NCBI RefSeq assembly: GCF_000212815.1
Contig: NZ_GL890985.1
Coordinates: forward strand, 463,324 to 527,323
Origin: Streptococcus sanguinis SK49
GTDB lineage: Bacteria > Bacillota > Bacilli > Lactobacillales > Streptococcaceae
Direction of reading: 5' to 3'
DNA: 64,000 nucleotides
This document shows positions 16,064 to 24,823 of this stretch, piece by piece. How positions within the stretch are numbered: position 1 is the first letter of the stretch; each line of letters starts with the position of its first letter. Under the pieces are notes generated by a model. That model did no database searches. It was not told the DNA's origin and saw only the letters and a program-made list of their open reading frames with translations. The translations under genes and the position numbers were made by a program.

Positions 16064-17206
16064 ATGTATAAGATTTCCTATAAGACTGAATTGCATGTGG
16101 GCAAAGGCGCTCTGCAGCAATTAAGCCATTATAAAAATGAGCATATTTTAGTCGTTGCCGATCCTTTTTTGAAGACATCTGGCACGTTGGATGCCATTTT
16201 AGCCAACTTTGATGACAGCAATGATATTGTTGTTTTCACAGATATTGTGCCTGATCCGCCAATCGAAACAGTTGTAGCTGGTATCAAGAGTGCAGGAGAC
16301 AAGCCAATCAGCATTGTGCTTTCTATTGGTGGCGGCTCTGCTATTGATGCTTCCAAGGCTATGTATTATTTTGCCAAGAAACAGGGTGCCTTCTCCGAGG
16401 CTATTCTCATCGCCATCCCGACGACAAGCGGAACTGGATCTGAAGTAACATCCTTTTCTGTCATCACGGATGCAGAGAGAGGTACCAAATATCCTTTAGT
16501 GACCAAAGAAATCCTTCCGGATGTTGCGATCTTAGATGCGGATTTGGTTCTGTCACTTCCTGGTAACATCACGGCTGACACTGGAATGGATGTGCTGACC
16601 CATGCCATTGAAGCTTATGTATCGACCAAGGCTACGGACTTCTCTGATGCCTTGGCTGAAAAGGCAATCAAGCTGGTCTTTGAATACCTGCCTAAAGCCT
16701 ACAAAAATGGTCAGGATGTAGAAGCGCGTGAAAAGATGCATGCAGCATCCACTCTGGCTGGTATGGCCTTTAACACAGCTTCTTTGGGTATCAATCACAG
16801 TCTGGCACATGCGGCAGGAGCTAAGTTCCATGTACCTCATGGTCGTTTAAACAGTATTTTAATGCCCCATGTCATTCAGTATAATGCTGGTATCGAATTC
16901 AACAATCGGAACCGGCAGGCGACAGACAAGACTGTAGCAAGCCGCTATCAGGATATTGCCAAACTACTGGGATGCAGTGCTTCAAGTCCTGTGTCAGGAG
17001 TAAGACAGTTGGTTGAAGCCATCAAGAAACTGCAAAGAAAGCTGGAGATGCCAACTTCTCTAAGAGAATATGGTGTGAAAGCAGATGCTTTTGCTCAGTA
17101 CAAGGTAGAAATTTCAGAAGCTGCTCTGCATGATGGCTGTACTCCGACTAACCCTCGTGTCCCTACGGCAGAAGAACTGCTTAAAGTATTAGAGAAAGCG
17201 TTTTAA
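16064..17206 (+). CDS. eutG: Iron-containing alcohol dehydrogenase EutG
   Basis: Group III alcohol dehydrogenase that reduces acetaldehyde to ethanol and recycles NADH within the ethanolamine pathway. 380 residues. The nucleotide loop is SIGGGSAIDASKAM, followed by IPTTSGTGSEVTSF; the iron ligands lie in the usual Asp-His-His-His pattern, including GMDVLTHAIEAY, INHSLAHAAGAKFHVPHGRLN and the C-terminal HDGCTPTNPR. AGAAAGGAGAAAAG precedes the ATG. It is expressed from its own cre/ANTAR-controlled promoter rather than as part of the shell operon. Confidence 0.92.
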   Translation: MYKISYKTELHVGKGALQQLSHYKNEHILVVADPFLKTSGTLDAILANFDDSNDIVVFTDIVPDPPIETVVAGIKSAGDKPISIVLSIGGGSAIDASKAMYYFAKKQGAFSEAILIAIPTTSGTGSEVTSFSVITDAERGTKYPLVTKEILPDVAILDADLVLSLPGNITADTGMDVLTHAIEAYVSTKATDFSDALAEKAIKLVFEYLPKAYKNGQDVEAREKMHAASTLAGMAFNTASLGINHSLAHAAGAKFHVPHGRLNSILMPHVIQYNAGIEFNNRNRQATDKTVASRYQDIAKLLGCSASSPVSGVRQLVEAIKKLQRKLEMPTSLREYGVKADAFAQYKVEISEAALHDGCTPTNPRVPTAEELLKVLEKAF

Positions 17207-17215
17207 TCCTCTGAA

Positions 17216-17244
17216 TTGCTGTTATGCCAAAATTATTGTATAAT
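17216..17244 (+). promoter_or_regulatory. Promoter of eutS-eutV-eutW
   Basis: TTGCTG at 17216-17221, 17-base spacer, TATAAT at 17239-17244. No ANTAR hairpin or cre site follows, which fits constitutive supply of the regulators. Confidence 0.75.
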
Positions 17245-17302
17245 GATTAAGAGCATGCAGTACACTTCTGAACGTTTAAAATCATGAAGAAGGTTTACTA
17301 AA

Positions 17303-17647
17303 TTGGAAGAAAAACAAAGAATGATACAGGAATACGTTCCTGGGAAACAAGTGACCTTGGCGCACCTTATCGCTAATCCTGATGAAGTCATTTTTGAAAA
17401 ATTGGGATTGCAGGCAGAAATCAAGGATGCGATTGGAATCTTGACGATCACTCCGAGTGAAGCGGCTATCATTGCGGTTGATATTGCGACCAAGGCTGCG
17501 GATGTTCAAGTTGGTTTTGTGGATCGTTTCAGCGGCTCTGTCGTGATGACAGGTGACGTTTCTTCTGTTGAGGCAGCTCTCATTGCCGTTTTACAAGGTC
17601 TGGAAGAGATTTTGGGCTTCTCCAGCACTGTCGTAACGCGGACATAA
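17303..17647 (+). CDS. eutS: Microcompartment shell protein EutS
   Basis: 114-residue BMC-domain shell protein with the permuted EutS/PduU arrangement: an N-terminal strand segment ([21 protein letters not shown]) precedes the BMC core ([37 protein letters not shown], broken here into two recognisable parts). It starts at a TTG; GAAGAAGG lies nine bases upstream. EutS hexamers are bent and may shape edges or gate small molecules. It is the first gene of a transcript shared with the two-component system eutVW. Confidence 0.9.
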   Translation: MEEKQRMIQEYVPGKQVTLAHLIANPDEVIFEKLGLQAEIKDAIGILTITPSEAAIIAVDIATKAADVQVGFVDRFSGSVVMTGDVSSVEAALIAVLQGLEEILGFSSTVVTRT

Positions 17648-17671
17648 AAAATCAAACTGTCGAGGGGAAGT

Positions 17672-18247
17672 ATGAAAGGCAGAATACTAATTGTTGATGA
17701 TGATCCAATTGTAAGATTAGATATCCGAAATATATTAGAGGCAGCTGATTATGAAGTGGTGGCTGAGGCATCCGATGGCTTTGAGGCTATTGATTTGTGT
17801 CAGAAATATCGTTGTGACTTGGTCATGATGGACATCAAGCTTCCGCTTTTGGATGGCCTGACAGCGGGTAAGAAAATACTCGAAGATGCTTTAGCCTACA
17901 GTGTGATTCTACTGTCAGCCTACAGCGATGAACACTATGTTCAAAAAGCTAAAACCAATGGGATTAGTGCTTACTTGGTTAAACCTTTGGATGCCAAGTC
18001 CTTGATTCCAATGGTAGAGGTCTGCATTGAGAAGGGCCGTCAGTTGCAGCAGATGTCCAATGAAATGGTCAAGCTGTCTAAAAAAATAGATGATCGGATT
18101 GTGATTGAAAAGGCTAAAGGCTTGCTGATGGCTCGTGATCATTTATCAGAGCCAGAAGCTTTCAAGCGTATTCGGACAATTAGTATGCAAAAGAGAGTGC
18201 CAATGATTGAGATTGCTAAATTGCTGGTGCTCCAAGATGATGTGTAA
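17672..18247 (+). CDS. eutV: Response regulator with ANTAR RNA-binding domain, EutV
   Basis: 191 residues. Receiver domain at about 3-120: acidic pair in IVDDDP, phospho-acceptor Asp 54 in VMMDIKLP, Ser/Thr in LSAYS and Lys in YLVKPLD. A coiled linker (QLQQMSNEMVKLSKKI) leads into a C-terminal ANTAR domain with KAKGLLMARDHLSEPEAFKRI. Phosphorylated EutV dimers bind twin hairpins with A1/G4 hexaloops and prevent terminator formation. Targets visible here are the leaders at 9741, 15933 and 19693 and the minus-strand RNA at 15425-15800. It shares one base with eutW. Confidence 0.95.
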   Translation: MKGRILIVDDDPIVRLDIRNILEAADYEVVAEASDGFEAIDLCQKYRCDLVMMDIKLPLLDGLTAGKKILEDALAYSVILLSAYSDEHYVQKAKTNGISAYLVKPLDAKSLIPMVEVCIEKGRQLQQMSNEMVKLSKKIDDRIVIEKAKGLLMARDHLSEPEAFKRIRTISMQKRVPMIEIAKLLVLQDDV

Positions 18248-19683
18248 TGATGTATAAAGATAAGATAAAGCAGCTTTGTCAGGAACAGACAAATTTGGAT
18301 GAGGCTGATATCGAGCATCTTGTCCAACAGGCTGACGAATTATTGAAAAACTCAGCTTATGCTAATGAAGATGTCTTCATTGACGTAAAGAATATCTTTT
18401 CGGAACATGCCATTGTCATCTTTCACAAAAAACCGGAAAGCAAGCTCAGCTTGTACGAAAACACGGTCGTAGGTGCTATGGCCTACCTGGAAAATGAGCC
18501 AGGTGTTATCCGGACCTTGGAGACAGGCGCTCCCTCGATTGGGCTTTCGGCCAGATCGCAGGAGGGCTTAGCCATCCATCAGACGGTCTTTCCGATAGTG
18601 AGAGAAGAGCGCGTCATTGGAACGCTGATTATCGAAAGAAATGCTCCCCAGACTTTACCAGACCACTTTTCTTTAGATAAAGAGGATGACGGTTTTGAGT
18701 TGCGGAGCACTCCTGAGATTTCAGTCCAAGAGCAGTTTGTTTTATTTGATCATATTGACGAAGCTTTTCTGGTCTTTGACCAGCAGGGCTATCTCAAGTA
18801 TTTCAATCAAGCAGCTGCCGATTCTTATCGCCATAAGCTGGGCTATATGGACTCGATTGAGGGAATGCACTATAGCAATCTGGTCTTAGACAGTCTGACT
18901 TTTGAAGAAATCCAGCAACTGGGACCGCAAGCCCCTCAAGAAAAACCTCACCAAGTTGAGGTACATTATGGCACTTATTGCTTTTTGGTCAAACGCTATC
19001 TGCTGGCTGAGAGTGAAAATGTGGTCATGATCTGTAAGGATATTACAGACATCAAGGAAAAGGAAGCACAGCTCTTAACCCATACAACTACCATTCGTGA
19101 AATGAACCATCGGGTAAAGAATAACTTGCAAACTGTTGTTTCCTTGCTGCGACTACAGGCTCAGCAAAGTCCAGGAGCAGACACCAAAAAAGCTCTTAAT
19201 GATAGTATGAATCGTGTGCTCTCCATAGCGGCGACTCACGAGCTCCTGTCTTCTCAGCAGGATGACAGCATTCAGATTGAGCATCTGCTGAAGAGAGTTA
19301 TCGAAAATGTTCAGCGTTGTTTTTACGGGCATAGGGAAATAACCCTTACCTATAGTCTGGAACCGGAACTCTGTCTCGATAGCAGCCGGGCCACTTCACT
19401 GGCGCTAATCGTCAATGAATTACTGCAGAATAGCTATGAACATGCTTTTAAGGACAAAAAAAATCCAGAAAAACCGCAAATCCGTTTGCAGGTTGGACTT
19501 AAAAATGATATAATAACTTTAAAAGTACTGGATAATGGCAGCGGTTACAATCAAGAGCACACCTTTGAAAATCATCTAGGCCTGCTCTTGGTGGAACGCT
19601 TTGTCCAAGGAAAGTTGTTTGGAACCTTGTCTATCCACTCAGACCATGAGGGAACGGCAACGACCATTCGTTTTAAAAAATAA
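18247..19683 (+). CDS. eutW: Ethanolamine-sensing histidine kinase EutW
   Basis: 478 residues, no membrane segments, so a soluble sensor. The N-terminal sensor region (about 1-130, with TGAPSIGLSARSQEG) resembles the H_kinase_N domain, followed by a PAS-like domain at about 160-260. A HisKA_2 dimerisation box has the phospho-acceptor His near residue 288 in MNHRVKNNLQTVVSLL, and a HATPase domain carries the N box (NELLQNSYEHAF) and G box (DNGSGY). Two adjacent ATG codons (18247, 18250) overlap the eutV stop. In E. faecalis EutW responds to ethanolamine and phosphorylates EutV. A consensus-like promoter lies inside its 3' end. Confidence 0.93.
   Translation: MMYKDKIKQLCQEQTNLDEADIEHLVQQADELLKNSAYANEDVFIDVKNIFSEHAIVIFHKKPESKLSLYENTVVGAMAYLENEPGVIRTLETGAPSIGLSARSQEGLAIHQTVFPIVREERVIGTLIIERNAPQTLPDHFSLDKEDDGFELRSTPEISVQEQFVLFDHIDEAFLVFDQQGYLKYFNQAAADSYRHKLGYMDSIEGMHYSNLVLDSLTFEEIQQLGPQAPQEKPHQVEVHYGTYCFLVKRYLLAESENVVMICKDITDIKEKEAQLLTHTTTIREMNHRVKNNLQTVVSLLRLQAQQSPGADTKKALNDSMNRVLSIAATHELLSSQQDDSIQIEHLLKRVIENVQRCFYGHREITLTYSLEPELCLDSSRATSLALIVNELLQNSYEHAFKDKKNPEKPQIRLQVGLKNDIITLKVLDNGSGYNQEHTFENHLGLLLVERFVQGKLFGTLSIHSDHEGTATTIRFKK
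19486..19514 (+). promoter_or_regulatory. Possible internal promoter for the eutA transcript, inside eutW
   Basis: TTGCAG at 19486-19491, 17-base spacer, TATAAT at 19509-19514, about 180 bases before the third ANTAR hairpin pair. It could supply transcripts to that leader; otherwise eutA would depend on read-through from the eutS promoter. Confidence 0.5.
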
Positions 19684-19692
19684 ATACTACCA

Positions 19693-19783
19693 GACTAACA
19701 ATGATGTCAGTCGAAAAAAGCAATGACGCTTGAAGAATGTAAATGAACTCTGTTTGTTTGCATTGCTTTGAGCGTCTTTTTTT
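19693..19783 (+). promoter_or_regulatory. ANTAR twin-hairpin antiterminator leader 3 (eutA operon)
   Basis: Hairpin 1 spans 19693-19712 with an A-C mismatch and loop AATGAT; hairpin 2 spans 19718-19731 with a four-pair stem and loop AATGAC; both have A1 and G4. The terminator pairs 19725-19735 with 19766-19776 and ends in seven T. Its 5' arm overlaps the loop and 3' arm of hairpin 2, so EutV binding blocks it. Confidence 0.88.
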
Positions 19784-19796
19784 GGAGGTTTTTAGT

Positions 19797-21230
19797 ATGT
19801 CAGATAAAATTTTGAGTGTGGGGCTCGATATCGGGACAGCCACTACACAGCTGATCTTGTCAGAGCTTACCATCGAGAATATTGCTTCTGTGTTTACTAT
19901 TCCTCGTGTCTATATTACAGATAAAAAAGTTCTTTATAAAAGTGAAATTATCTTCACACCAATTTCGGATCAACTCTTGATCGAGGTGGATAAGATCAAA
20001 AACTTTGTTCTGAATGAGTATGCGAAAGCAGGCATTCAGAAAAAAGATATTCAGATGGGAGCAGTCATCATTACTGGTGAGACGGCTCGCAAGGAAAATG
20101 CCAGTCAGGTGCTTCAAGCACTGAGTGGCTACGCTGGTGACTTTGTCGTTGCGACGGCTGGCCCAGACCTTGAGAGTATCATCGCTGGTAAAGGGGCCTG
20201 CAGCCATCAGTATTCTCAAGAGCATCATACATCAGTGGTCAACATTGATATTGGTGGGGGGACTTCCAATCTGGCGGTCTTCCGAGAAGGAGATGTGATT
20301 GATACAGGGTGTTTTGATATCGGAGGTCGGCTGATAAAGATGGATCCGCAGACCCAGCGGATTAGCTATATTGCTCCAAAACTGCAGACTATCATTGCAG
20401 AGCAGGGGCTTCAGCTGGCAGTTGGTGAAACAGTCCATCGGGCTGATTTGGATCGACTGATTCAAGAAATGGTCTCCGTATTAGAACAGTCTGTAGGAAT
20501 TGACAATCACAGTCCTTACTATGAGCTCCTACAGACCAACCACGGTCTCAAGTTGAACTATGATCTCCACTGCGTATCTTTCTCTGGTGGTGTAGCTGAT
20601 GGAATATACTTGGAAACGACCTCGGCGGATGATTTCCGCTATGGGGATATCGGTATCTTGCTAGGCAGGGCGCTGAGAAAATCCAAGATTTTTGATCAAA
20701 AGAAAGTCATCCAGTCAGCTGAGACCATCCGGGCAACCGTTGTTGGAGCGGGCAGCCATACGACCGATGTCAGCGGCAGTACCATTACCTACATCTCTGA
20801 TATCCTCCCTATTAAGAACATTCCAGTTCTCAAACTGGCTGCTTCTGATGAGCATGAGGACAAGGAGGGGCTGCAGCAGATTATCAAGGACAAGGTGGCC
20901 TGGTTCACACTGGAAAATGAAGTCCAGCAGGTGGCTTTGGCTATCAATGGAGAAAAAAGCCCAAGCTTCGCCCGGGTTTTGGAATATGCAGAGGCTATTG
21001 TCAAGGGAATGAGTGAAAGCATTGAAAAGAAAATCCCGCTGCTAGTGGTGGTCAGAGAAGATATGGCCAAAGTTCTAGGTCAATGTCTCTTTGCTCAATT
21101 ACCTAAGGATTATCCATTTGTCTGCATTGACTCAGTGGATGTTCAAAATGGTGACTATATCGATATTGGTAATCCAGTCATTGAAGGCTCGGTCCTACCG
21201 ATTGTCGTGAAAACATTGGTGTTTAATTAA
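19797..21230 (+). CDS. eutA: Ethanolamine ammonia-lyase reactivase EutA
   Basis: Hsp70/actin-fold ATPase that exchanges damaged cobalamin on EutBC for intact cofactor. 477 residues from the ATG at 19797, with GGAGG eight bases upstream; a longer start would lie within the terminator hairpin. The ATPase phosphate loops are GLDIGTATTQL near the start and VNIDIGGGTSNLAVF in the middle; GAGSHTTDVSG is typical of EutA. First gene of the large shell-and-enzyme operon controlled by the third ANTAR leader. Confidence 0.93.
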   Translation: MSDKILSVGLDIGTATTQLILSELTIENIASVFTIPRVYITDKKVLYKSEIIFTPISDQLLIEVDKIKNFVLNEYAKAGIQKKDIQMGAVIITGETARKENASQVLQALSGYAGDFVVATAGPDLESIIAGKGACSHQYSQEHHTSVVNIDIGGGTSNLAVFREGDVIDTGCFDIGGRLIKMDPQTQRISYIAPKLQTIIAEQGLQLAVGETVHRADLDRLIQEMVSVLEQSVGIDNHSPYYELLQTNHGLKLNYDLHCVSFSGGVADGIYLETTSADDFRYGDIGILLGRALRKSKIFDQKKVIQSAETIRATVVGAGSHTTDVSGSTITYISDILPIKNIPVLKLAASDEHEDKEGLQQIIKDKVAWFTLENEVQQVALAINGEKSPSFARVLEYAEAIVKGMSESIEKKIPLLVVVREDMAKVLGQCLFAQLPKDYPFVCIDSVDVQNGDYIDIGNPVIEGSVLPIVVKTLVFN

Positions 21231-21261
21231 ACTTTTATTTACACAAAGGAGGAAGTAATCC

Positions 21262-22632
21262 ATGATTTTGAAAACAAAATTGTTTGGTCGGCTTTACGAA
21301 TTTAAATCCGTAAAAGAAGTGCTGGCCAAAGCCAATGAGTACAAATCCGGAGATCAGCTAGCCGGAGTAGCAGCAGAATCTGCCGAAGAGCGTGTCGCTG
21401 CTAAGGTTGTACTAGCTCAGCTAAAACTGTCTGATTTGTTCAATAATCCGGTAGTGCCTTATGAAGAAGATGAGGTAACACGGATTATCATTGACGATGT
21501 CAATCTTCGTACTTACGAAAAGATTAAGAATTGGACAGTAGAAGAACTGCGTGAATGGATCTTGGATAACAAGACTAAGAACGTAGACATTCAGTGGCTG
21601 TCTCGTGGGTTGACTTCTGAAATGGTAGCAGCGGTTGCTAAGTTGATGACCAACTTGGACTTGATTGTCGCTGCCAATAAGATTGTCATTACCAAACATG
21701 CCAATACAACGATTGGTATGCCAGGAACCTTCTCTTCTCGTCTTCAACCAAACCATACCACAGATGATCCAGACGGTATCATGGCTTCTACTATGGAAGG
21801 TTTTGCTTATGGATGTGGGGATGCTCTCTTAGGATTGAACCCAGTAGATGACTCAGTAGAAAGTACCAAACGCGTCTTGCATAAGTTTAACGACTTCATC
21901 GAAGAGTACAAGATTCCAACTCAGCACTGTGTGCTAGCTCACGTTACTACTCAGATAGAAGCCATGAATCAAGGTGCTCCGACAGGATTGGTCTTCCAGT
22001 CTATCGCTGGATCTGAAAAAGGAAATGAAGCCTTTGGTTTTGATGCTAAAATCATTCAAGAAGCTTGGGATACAGCTCTGAAAGTGGGAACAGCTGCTGG
22101 ACCGAATGTCATGTACTTTGAAACAGGTCAAGGTTCTGAACTTTCATCTGATGCTCACCATGGAGCAGACCAAGTGACTATGGAAGCTCGTTGTTATGGT
22201 TTCGCTAAACGCTTCGATCCATTCTTGGTAAATACCGTTGTTGGATTCATCGGACCTGAGTATCTTTATGATTCTAAGCAGGTTATCCGTGCTGGTTTGG
22301 AAGACCACTTCATGGGCAAACTGACTGGTATCTCAATGGGTTGTGATATCTGCTACACTAACCACATGAAAGCTGACCAAAACGACGCTGAAAATCTCTT
22401 GGTTCTTCTCGGAGCAGCCAATGTTAACTACATCATGGCGATTCCTCATGGTGACGATATCATGCTTAACTATCAAACAACTGGTTACCATGAAACAGCA
22501 ACCATGCGCTCACTTCTCAACAAACGTCCGATTAAGGAATTTGAAGAGTGGATGGAAAAGATGGGCTTGATGGAAGATGGTCACCTGACAGAAATCGGCG
22601 GAGACGGCTCCATCTTTATGAAATCAAATTAG
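21262..22632 (+). CDS. eutB: Ethanolamine ammonia-lyase large subunit
   Basis: 456-residue TIM-barrel subunit that binds ethanolamine and, with EutC, AdoCbl; it splits ethanolamine into acetaldehyde and ammonia. Conserved stretches include [54 protein letters not shown] and [26 protein letters not shown] precedes the ATG. Length is the family norm. It is followed 16 bases later by eutC, giving balanced subunit synthesis. Confidence 0.96.
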   Translation: MILKTKLFGRLYEFKSVKEVLAKANEYKSGDQLAGVAAESAEERVAAKVVLAQLKLSDLFNNPVVPYEEDEVTRIIIDDVNLRTYEKIKNWTVEELREWILDNKTKNVDIQWLSRGLTSEMVAAVAKLMTNLDLIVAANKIVITKHANTTIGMPGTFSSRLQPNHTTDDPDGIMASTMEGFAYGCGDALLGLNPVDDSVESTKRVLHKFNDFIEEYKIPTQHCVLAHVTTQIEAMNQGAPTGLVFQSIAGSEKGNEAFGFDAKIIQEAWDTALKVGTAAGPNVMYFETGQGSELSSDAHHGADQVTMEARCYGFAKRFDPFLVNTVVGFIGPEYLYDSKQVIRAGLEDHFMGKLTGISMGCDICYTNHMKADQNDAENLLVLLGAANVNYIMAIPHGDDIMLNYQTTGYHETATMRSLLNKRPIKEFEEWMEKMGLMEDGHLTEIGGDGSIFMKSN

Positions 22633-22648
22633 CAAGGAGGAAATCATT

Positions 22649-23569
22649 GTGGATGAATTGCAATTAAAAGAAATGATTCGCTCATTGTTAAATGAGATGG
22701 GCGGCGACTCAGCTGTTAAAGAAACAGCAGCGACTGACCAGAACAAAGCTGAAAAACCTGCGGTTTCTCTGCAGGAAGAAGTTAAACAAGACACTTCGGT
22801 GATTGAAGATGGCATTATTCCGGATATAACAGAAGTAGATATTCAGGAGCAGTTCTTGGTTCCAAATGCCATCAATGAAGAAGCCTACCGGAAGATTAAG
22901 AAATTTACTCCGGCACGTCTGGGCTTATGGCGGGCAGGCGATCGCTACAAAACACAAAGTGTTTTGCGTTTCCGTGCAGACCATGCGGCAGCTCAGGATG
23001 CGGTCTTCTCCTATGTCTCAGATGACTTTATCAAGGAAATGGGCTTCATTCCTGTACAGACTAAGGCGACTACTAAAGATGAATATTTGACACGTCCAGA
23101 TTTTGGCCGGGTCTTCCCTGAAGATCAGCAGGCGATTATCAAGGAAAAATGCAAACCTAATGCCAAAGTTCAGATTGTCGTTGGTGATGGTCTTAGCTCA
23201 TCAGCTATCGAGGCTAACGTCAAAGACTTCCTGCCAGCTCTGAAGCAAGGTCTGAAAATGTTCGGACTGGACTTTGGTGAAGTACTCTTTATCAAGCATG
23301 CTCGGGTTGCAGCTATGGACCAAATCGCAGAACTGACTGGAGCAGAAGTTATCTGTATGCTGGTCGGTGAGCGTCCAGGTCTGGTAACAGCTGAGTCTAT
23401 GAGTGCTTATCTGGCTTACAAGCCAACAGTTGGTATGCCAGAAGCGAAACGGACCGTTGTTTCCAATATTCATAAAGGCGGAACACCAGCCGTTGAAGCT
23501 GGAGCCTATGTAGCAGAAATCATTAAGAAGATTCTTGATAATAAGAAATCAGGAATTGATTTGAAATAA
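22649..23569 (+). CDS. eutC: Ethanolamine ammonia-lyase small subunit
   Basis: 306 residues from a GTG with GGAGG eight bases upstream. The first 18 residues ([15 protein letters not shown]) form an amphipathic helix like known encapsulation peptides, followed by a variable Ala/Glu-rich linker to about residue 60. The body (from [16 protein letters not shown]) is the conserved EutC domain that closes over cobalamin; [13 protein letters not shown] and [12 protein letters not shown] are diagnostic. The helix probably directs the lyase into the microcompartment. Confidence 0.95.
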   Translation: MDELQLKEMIRSLLNEMGGDSAVKETAATDQNKAEKPAVSLQEEVKQDTSVIEDGIIPDITEVDIQEQFLVPNAINEEAYRKIKKFTPARLGLWRAGDRYKTQSVLRFRADHAAAQDAVFSYVSDDFIKEMGFIPVQTKATTKDEYLTRPDFGRVFPEDQQAIIKEKCKPNAKVQIVVGDGLSSSAIEANVKDFLPALKQGLKMFGLDFGEVLFIKHARVAAMDQIAELTGAEVICMLVGERPGLVTAESMSAYLAYKPTVGMPEAKRTVVSNIHKGGTPAVEAGAYVAEIIKKILDNKKSGIDLK

Positions 23570-23584
23570 TAGGAGGTAGTGGCT

Positions 23585-24238
23585 TTGAAAAATGATCGAT
23601 TAGGTGCAAATGTATTAAGTGCCCTTCTGATTTCAAACGTGGATGCAGGTTTGGCAGCTTCTTTGGAGCTGAAACCACATCACAGAAGCCTGGGAATTAT
23701 CACTTCTGACTGTGATGATGTCACTTATGTAGCCTTGGATGAAGCAACCAAGGCAGCAGATGTCGAAGTGGTCTATGCTCGCAGTATGTATGCTGGTGCA
23801 GGCAACGCTTCAACTAAGCTGGCTGGTGAAGTCATCGGTATCTTGGCTGGTCCAAACCCAGAAGAAGTTCGCAGCGGTCTGGATGTAGCAGTCTATGAAA
23901 TCGAAAATGGGGCTAGCTTCTACAGTGCCAATGATGATGACAGTATTCCTTATTTTGCTCATTGTATCTCTCGTGCAGGTTCTTACCTGTCAGAGGGGGC
24001 TAATGCAGAAGAAGGAACAGCGATTGCTTACTTGATTGCTCCACCGGGTGAAGCTATGGTGGCACTAGATGCGGCTTTGAAAGCGGCTGATGTGCAGGTT
24101 GGAGCCTTCTACGGACCACCAAGTGAAACCAACTTTGCCGGCGGACTTCTGGTCGGATCACAGTCAGCATGCCGAGCTGCCTGCGACGCATTTGCGAATG
24201 CAGTTATCGCAGTAGCAAATGATCCTAAAAGTTATTGA
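23585..24238 (+). CDS. eutL: Microcompartment shell protein EutL (tandem BMC trimer)
   Basis: 217 residues with two BMC folds in one chain (BMC-T), forming pseudo-hexameric trimers with a gated central pore. Landmarks are LKPHHRSLGIITSDCDDVTYVALDEATKAA (in pieces), GAGNASTKLAGE, and the second-domain SETNFAGGLLVGSQSACRAAC. The TTG at 23585 is chosen because AGGAGG lies eight bases before it; a GTG at 23579 is only two bases from that site. E. coli EutL has the same length and order. Confidence 0.92.
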   Translation: MKNDRLGANVLSALLISNVDAGLAASLELKPHHRSLGIITSDCDDVTYVALDEATKAADVEVVYARSMYAGAGNASTKLAGEVIGILAGPNPEEVRSGLDVAVYEIENGASFYSANDDDSIPYFAHCISRAGSYLSEGANAEEGTAIAYLIAPPGEAMVALDAALKAADVQVGAFYGPPSETNFAGGLLVGSQSACRAACDAFANAVIAVANDPKSY

Positions 24239-24253
24239 TTAGGAGTTGATTAA

Positions 24254-24817
24254 ATGGCAGATAGAGCACTAGGTTTAATTGAAGTAAAAGGTTATCTAGG
24301 TGCTGTAGTTGCGGCAGATGCGGCTTTGAAGGCTGCCAATGTATCATTGCTTAATATTGAAACGGTCAAAGCTGGTTTGAATACGGTTCAATTGATAGGC
24401 GATGTCAGTGCAGTCCGCTCAGCGGTTGATGCAGCAGTTGAGTTGGTACAGGATAAACCTTACTATCTGGCCAGCCATGTAATTTCTAGGTTGGATAACC
24501 AGACAGACCTTCTCTTTGTACCAAAGAGAAATAGTAAAACAGCTAAAAAAGAGATTGCTTCTACGGCGGAAACAATCCCTTCAGAAAAAATCGAAGAAAA
24601 GCCTCAGCCTGTAAAGGAAACTAAGGCTGAACCAGCAGAGAAGCTTGAAGGAGAGACAAGGACCTACACCAGAGAAGGACTGGAAAAACTAAAAGTCGTC
24701 GAACTACGCAGCCTTGCCTATCATCAAGAAGGTATCCGTCTCAGCAAGAAAGAAATCAAATTTGCCAACAAGAAACTTCTCGTTGAGACTTTGATGGAAA
24801 CAATAGGAGAGGAGTAA
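24254..24817 (+). CDS. BMC shell protein with C-terminal extension (EutK-like)
   Basis: 187 residues. Residues 1-85 are a typical BMC-H domain (ALGLIEVKGYLGAVVAADAALKAANV). A charged Lys/Glu/Pro linker (about 90-135) follows, then a compact basic helical domain (LEKLKVVELRSLAYHQEG, then KKEIKFANKKLLVETLM). Enterobacterial EutK likewise joins a BMC domain to a C-terminal helical domain with a nucleic-acid-binding fold; here the tail resembles SAP or Rho-N type helix-loop-helix motifs. Its role is unknown: binding nucleic acid or anchoring lumen enzymes to the shell are both possible. Confidence 0.82.
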   Translation: MADRALGLIEVKGYLGAVVAADAALKAANVSLLNIETVKAGLNTVQLIGDVSAVRSAVDAAVELVQDKPYYLASHVISRLDNQTDLLFVPKRNSKTAKKEIASTAETIPSEKIEEKPQPVKETKAEPAEKLEGETRTYTREGLEKLKVVELRSLAYHQEGIRLSKKEIKFANKKLLVETLMETIGEE

Positions 24818-24823
24818 TTGCGG

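Noticed and set aside
19743-19796. An ATG-proximal extension of eutA from 19743.
   Set aside because: It would place coding sequence across the leader terminator and has no ribosome site; GGAGG fits the ATG at 19797.
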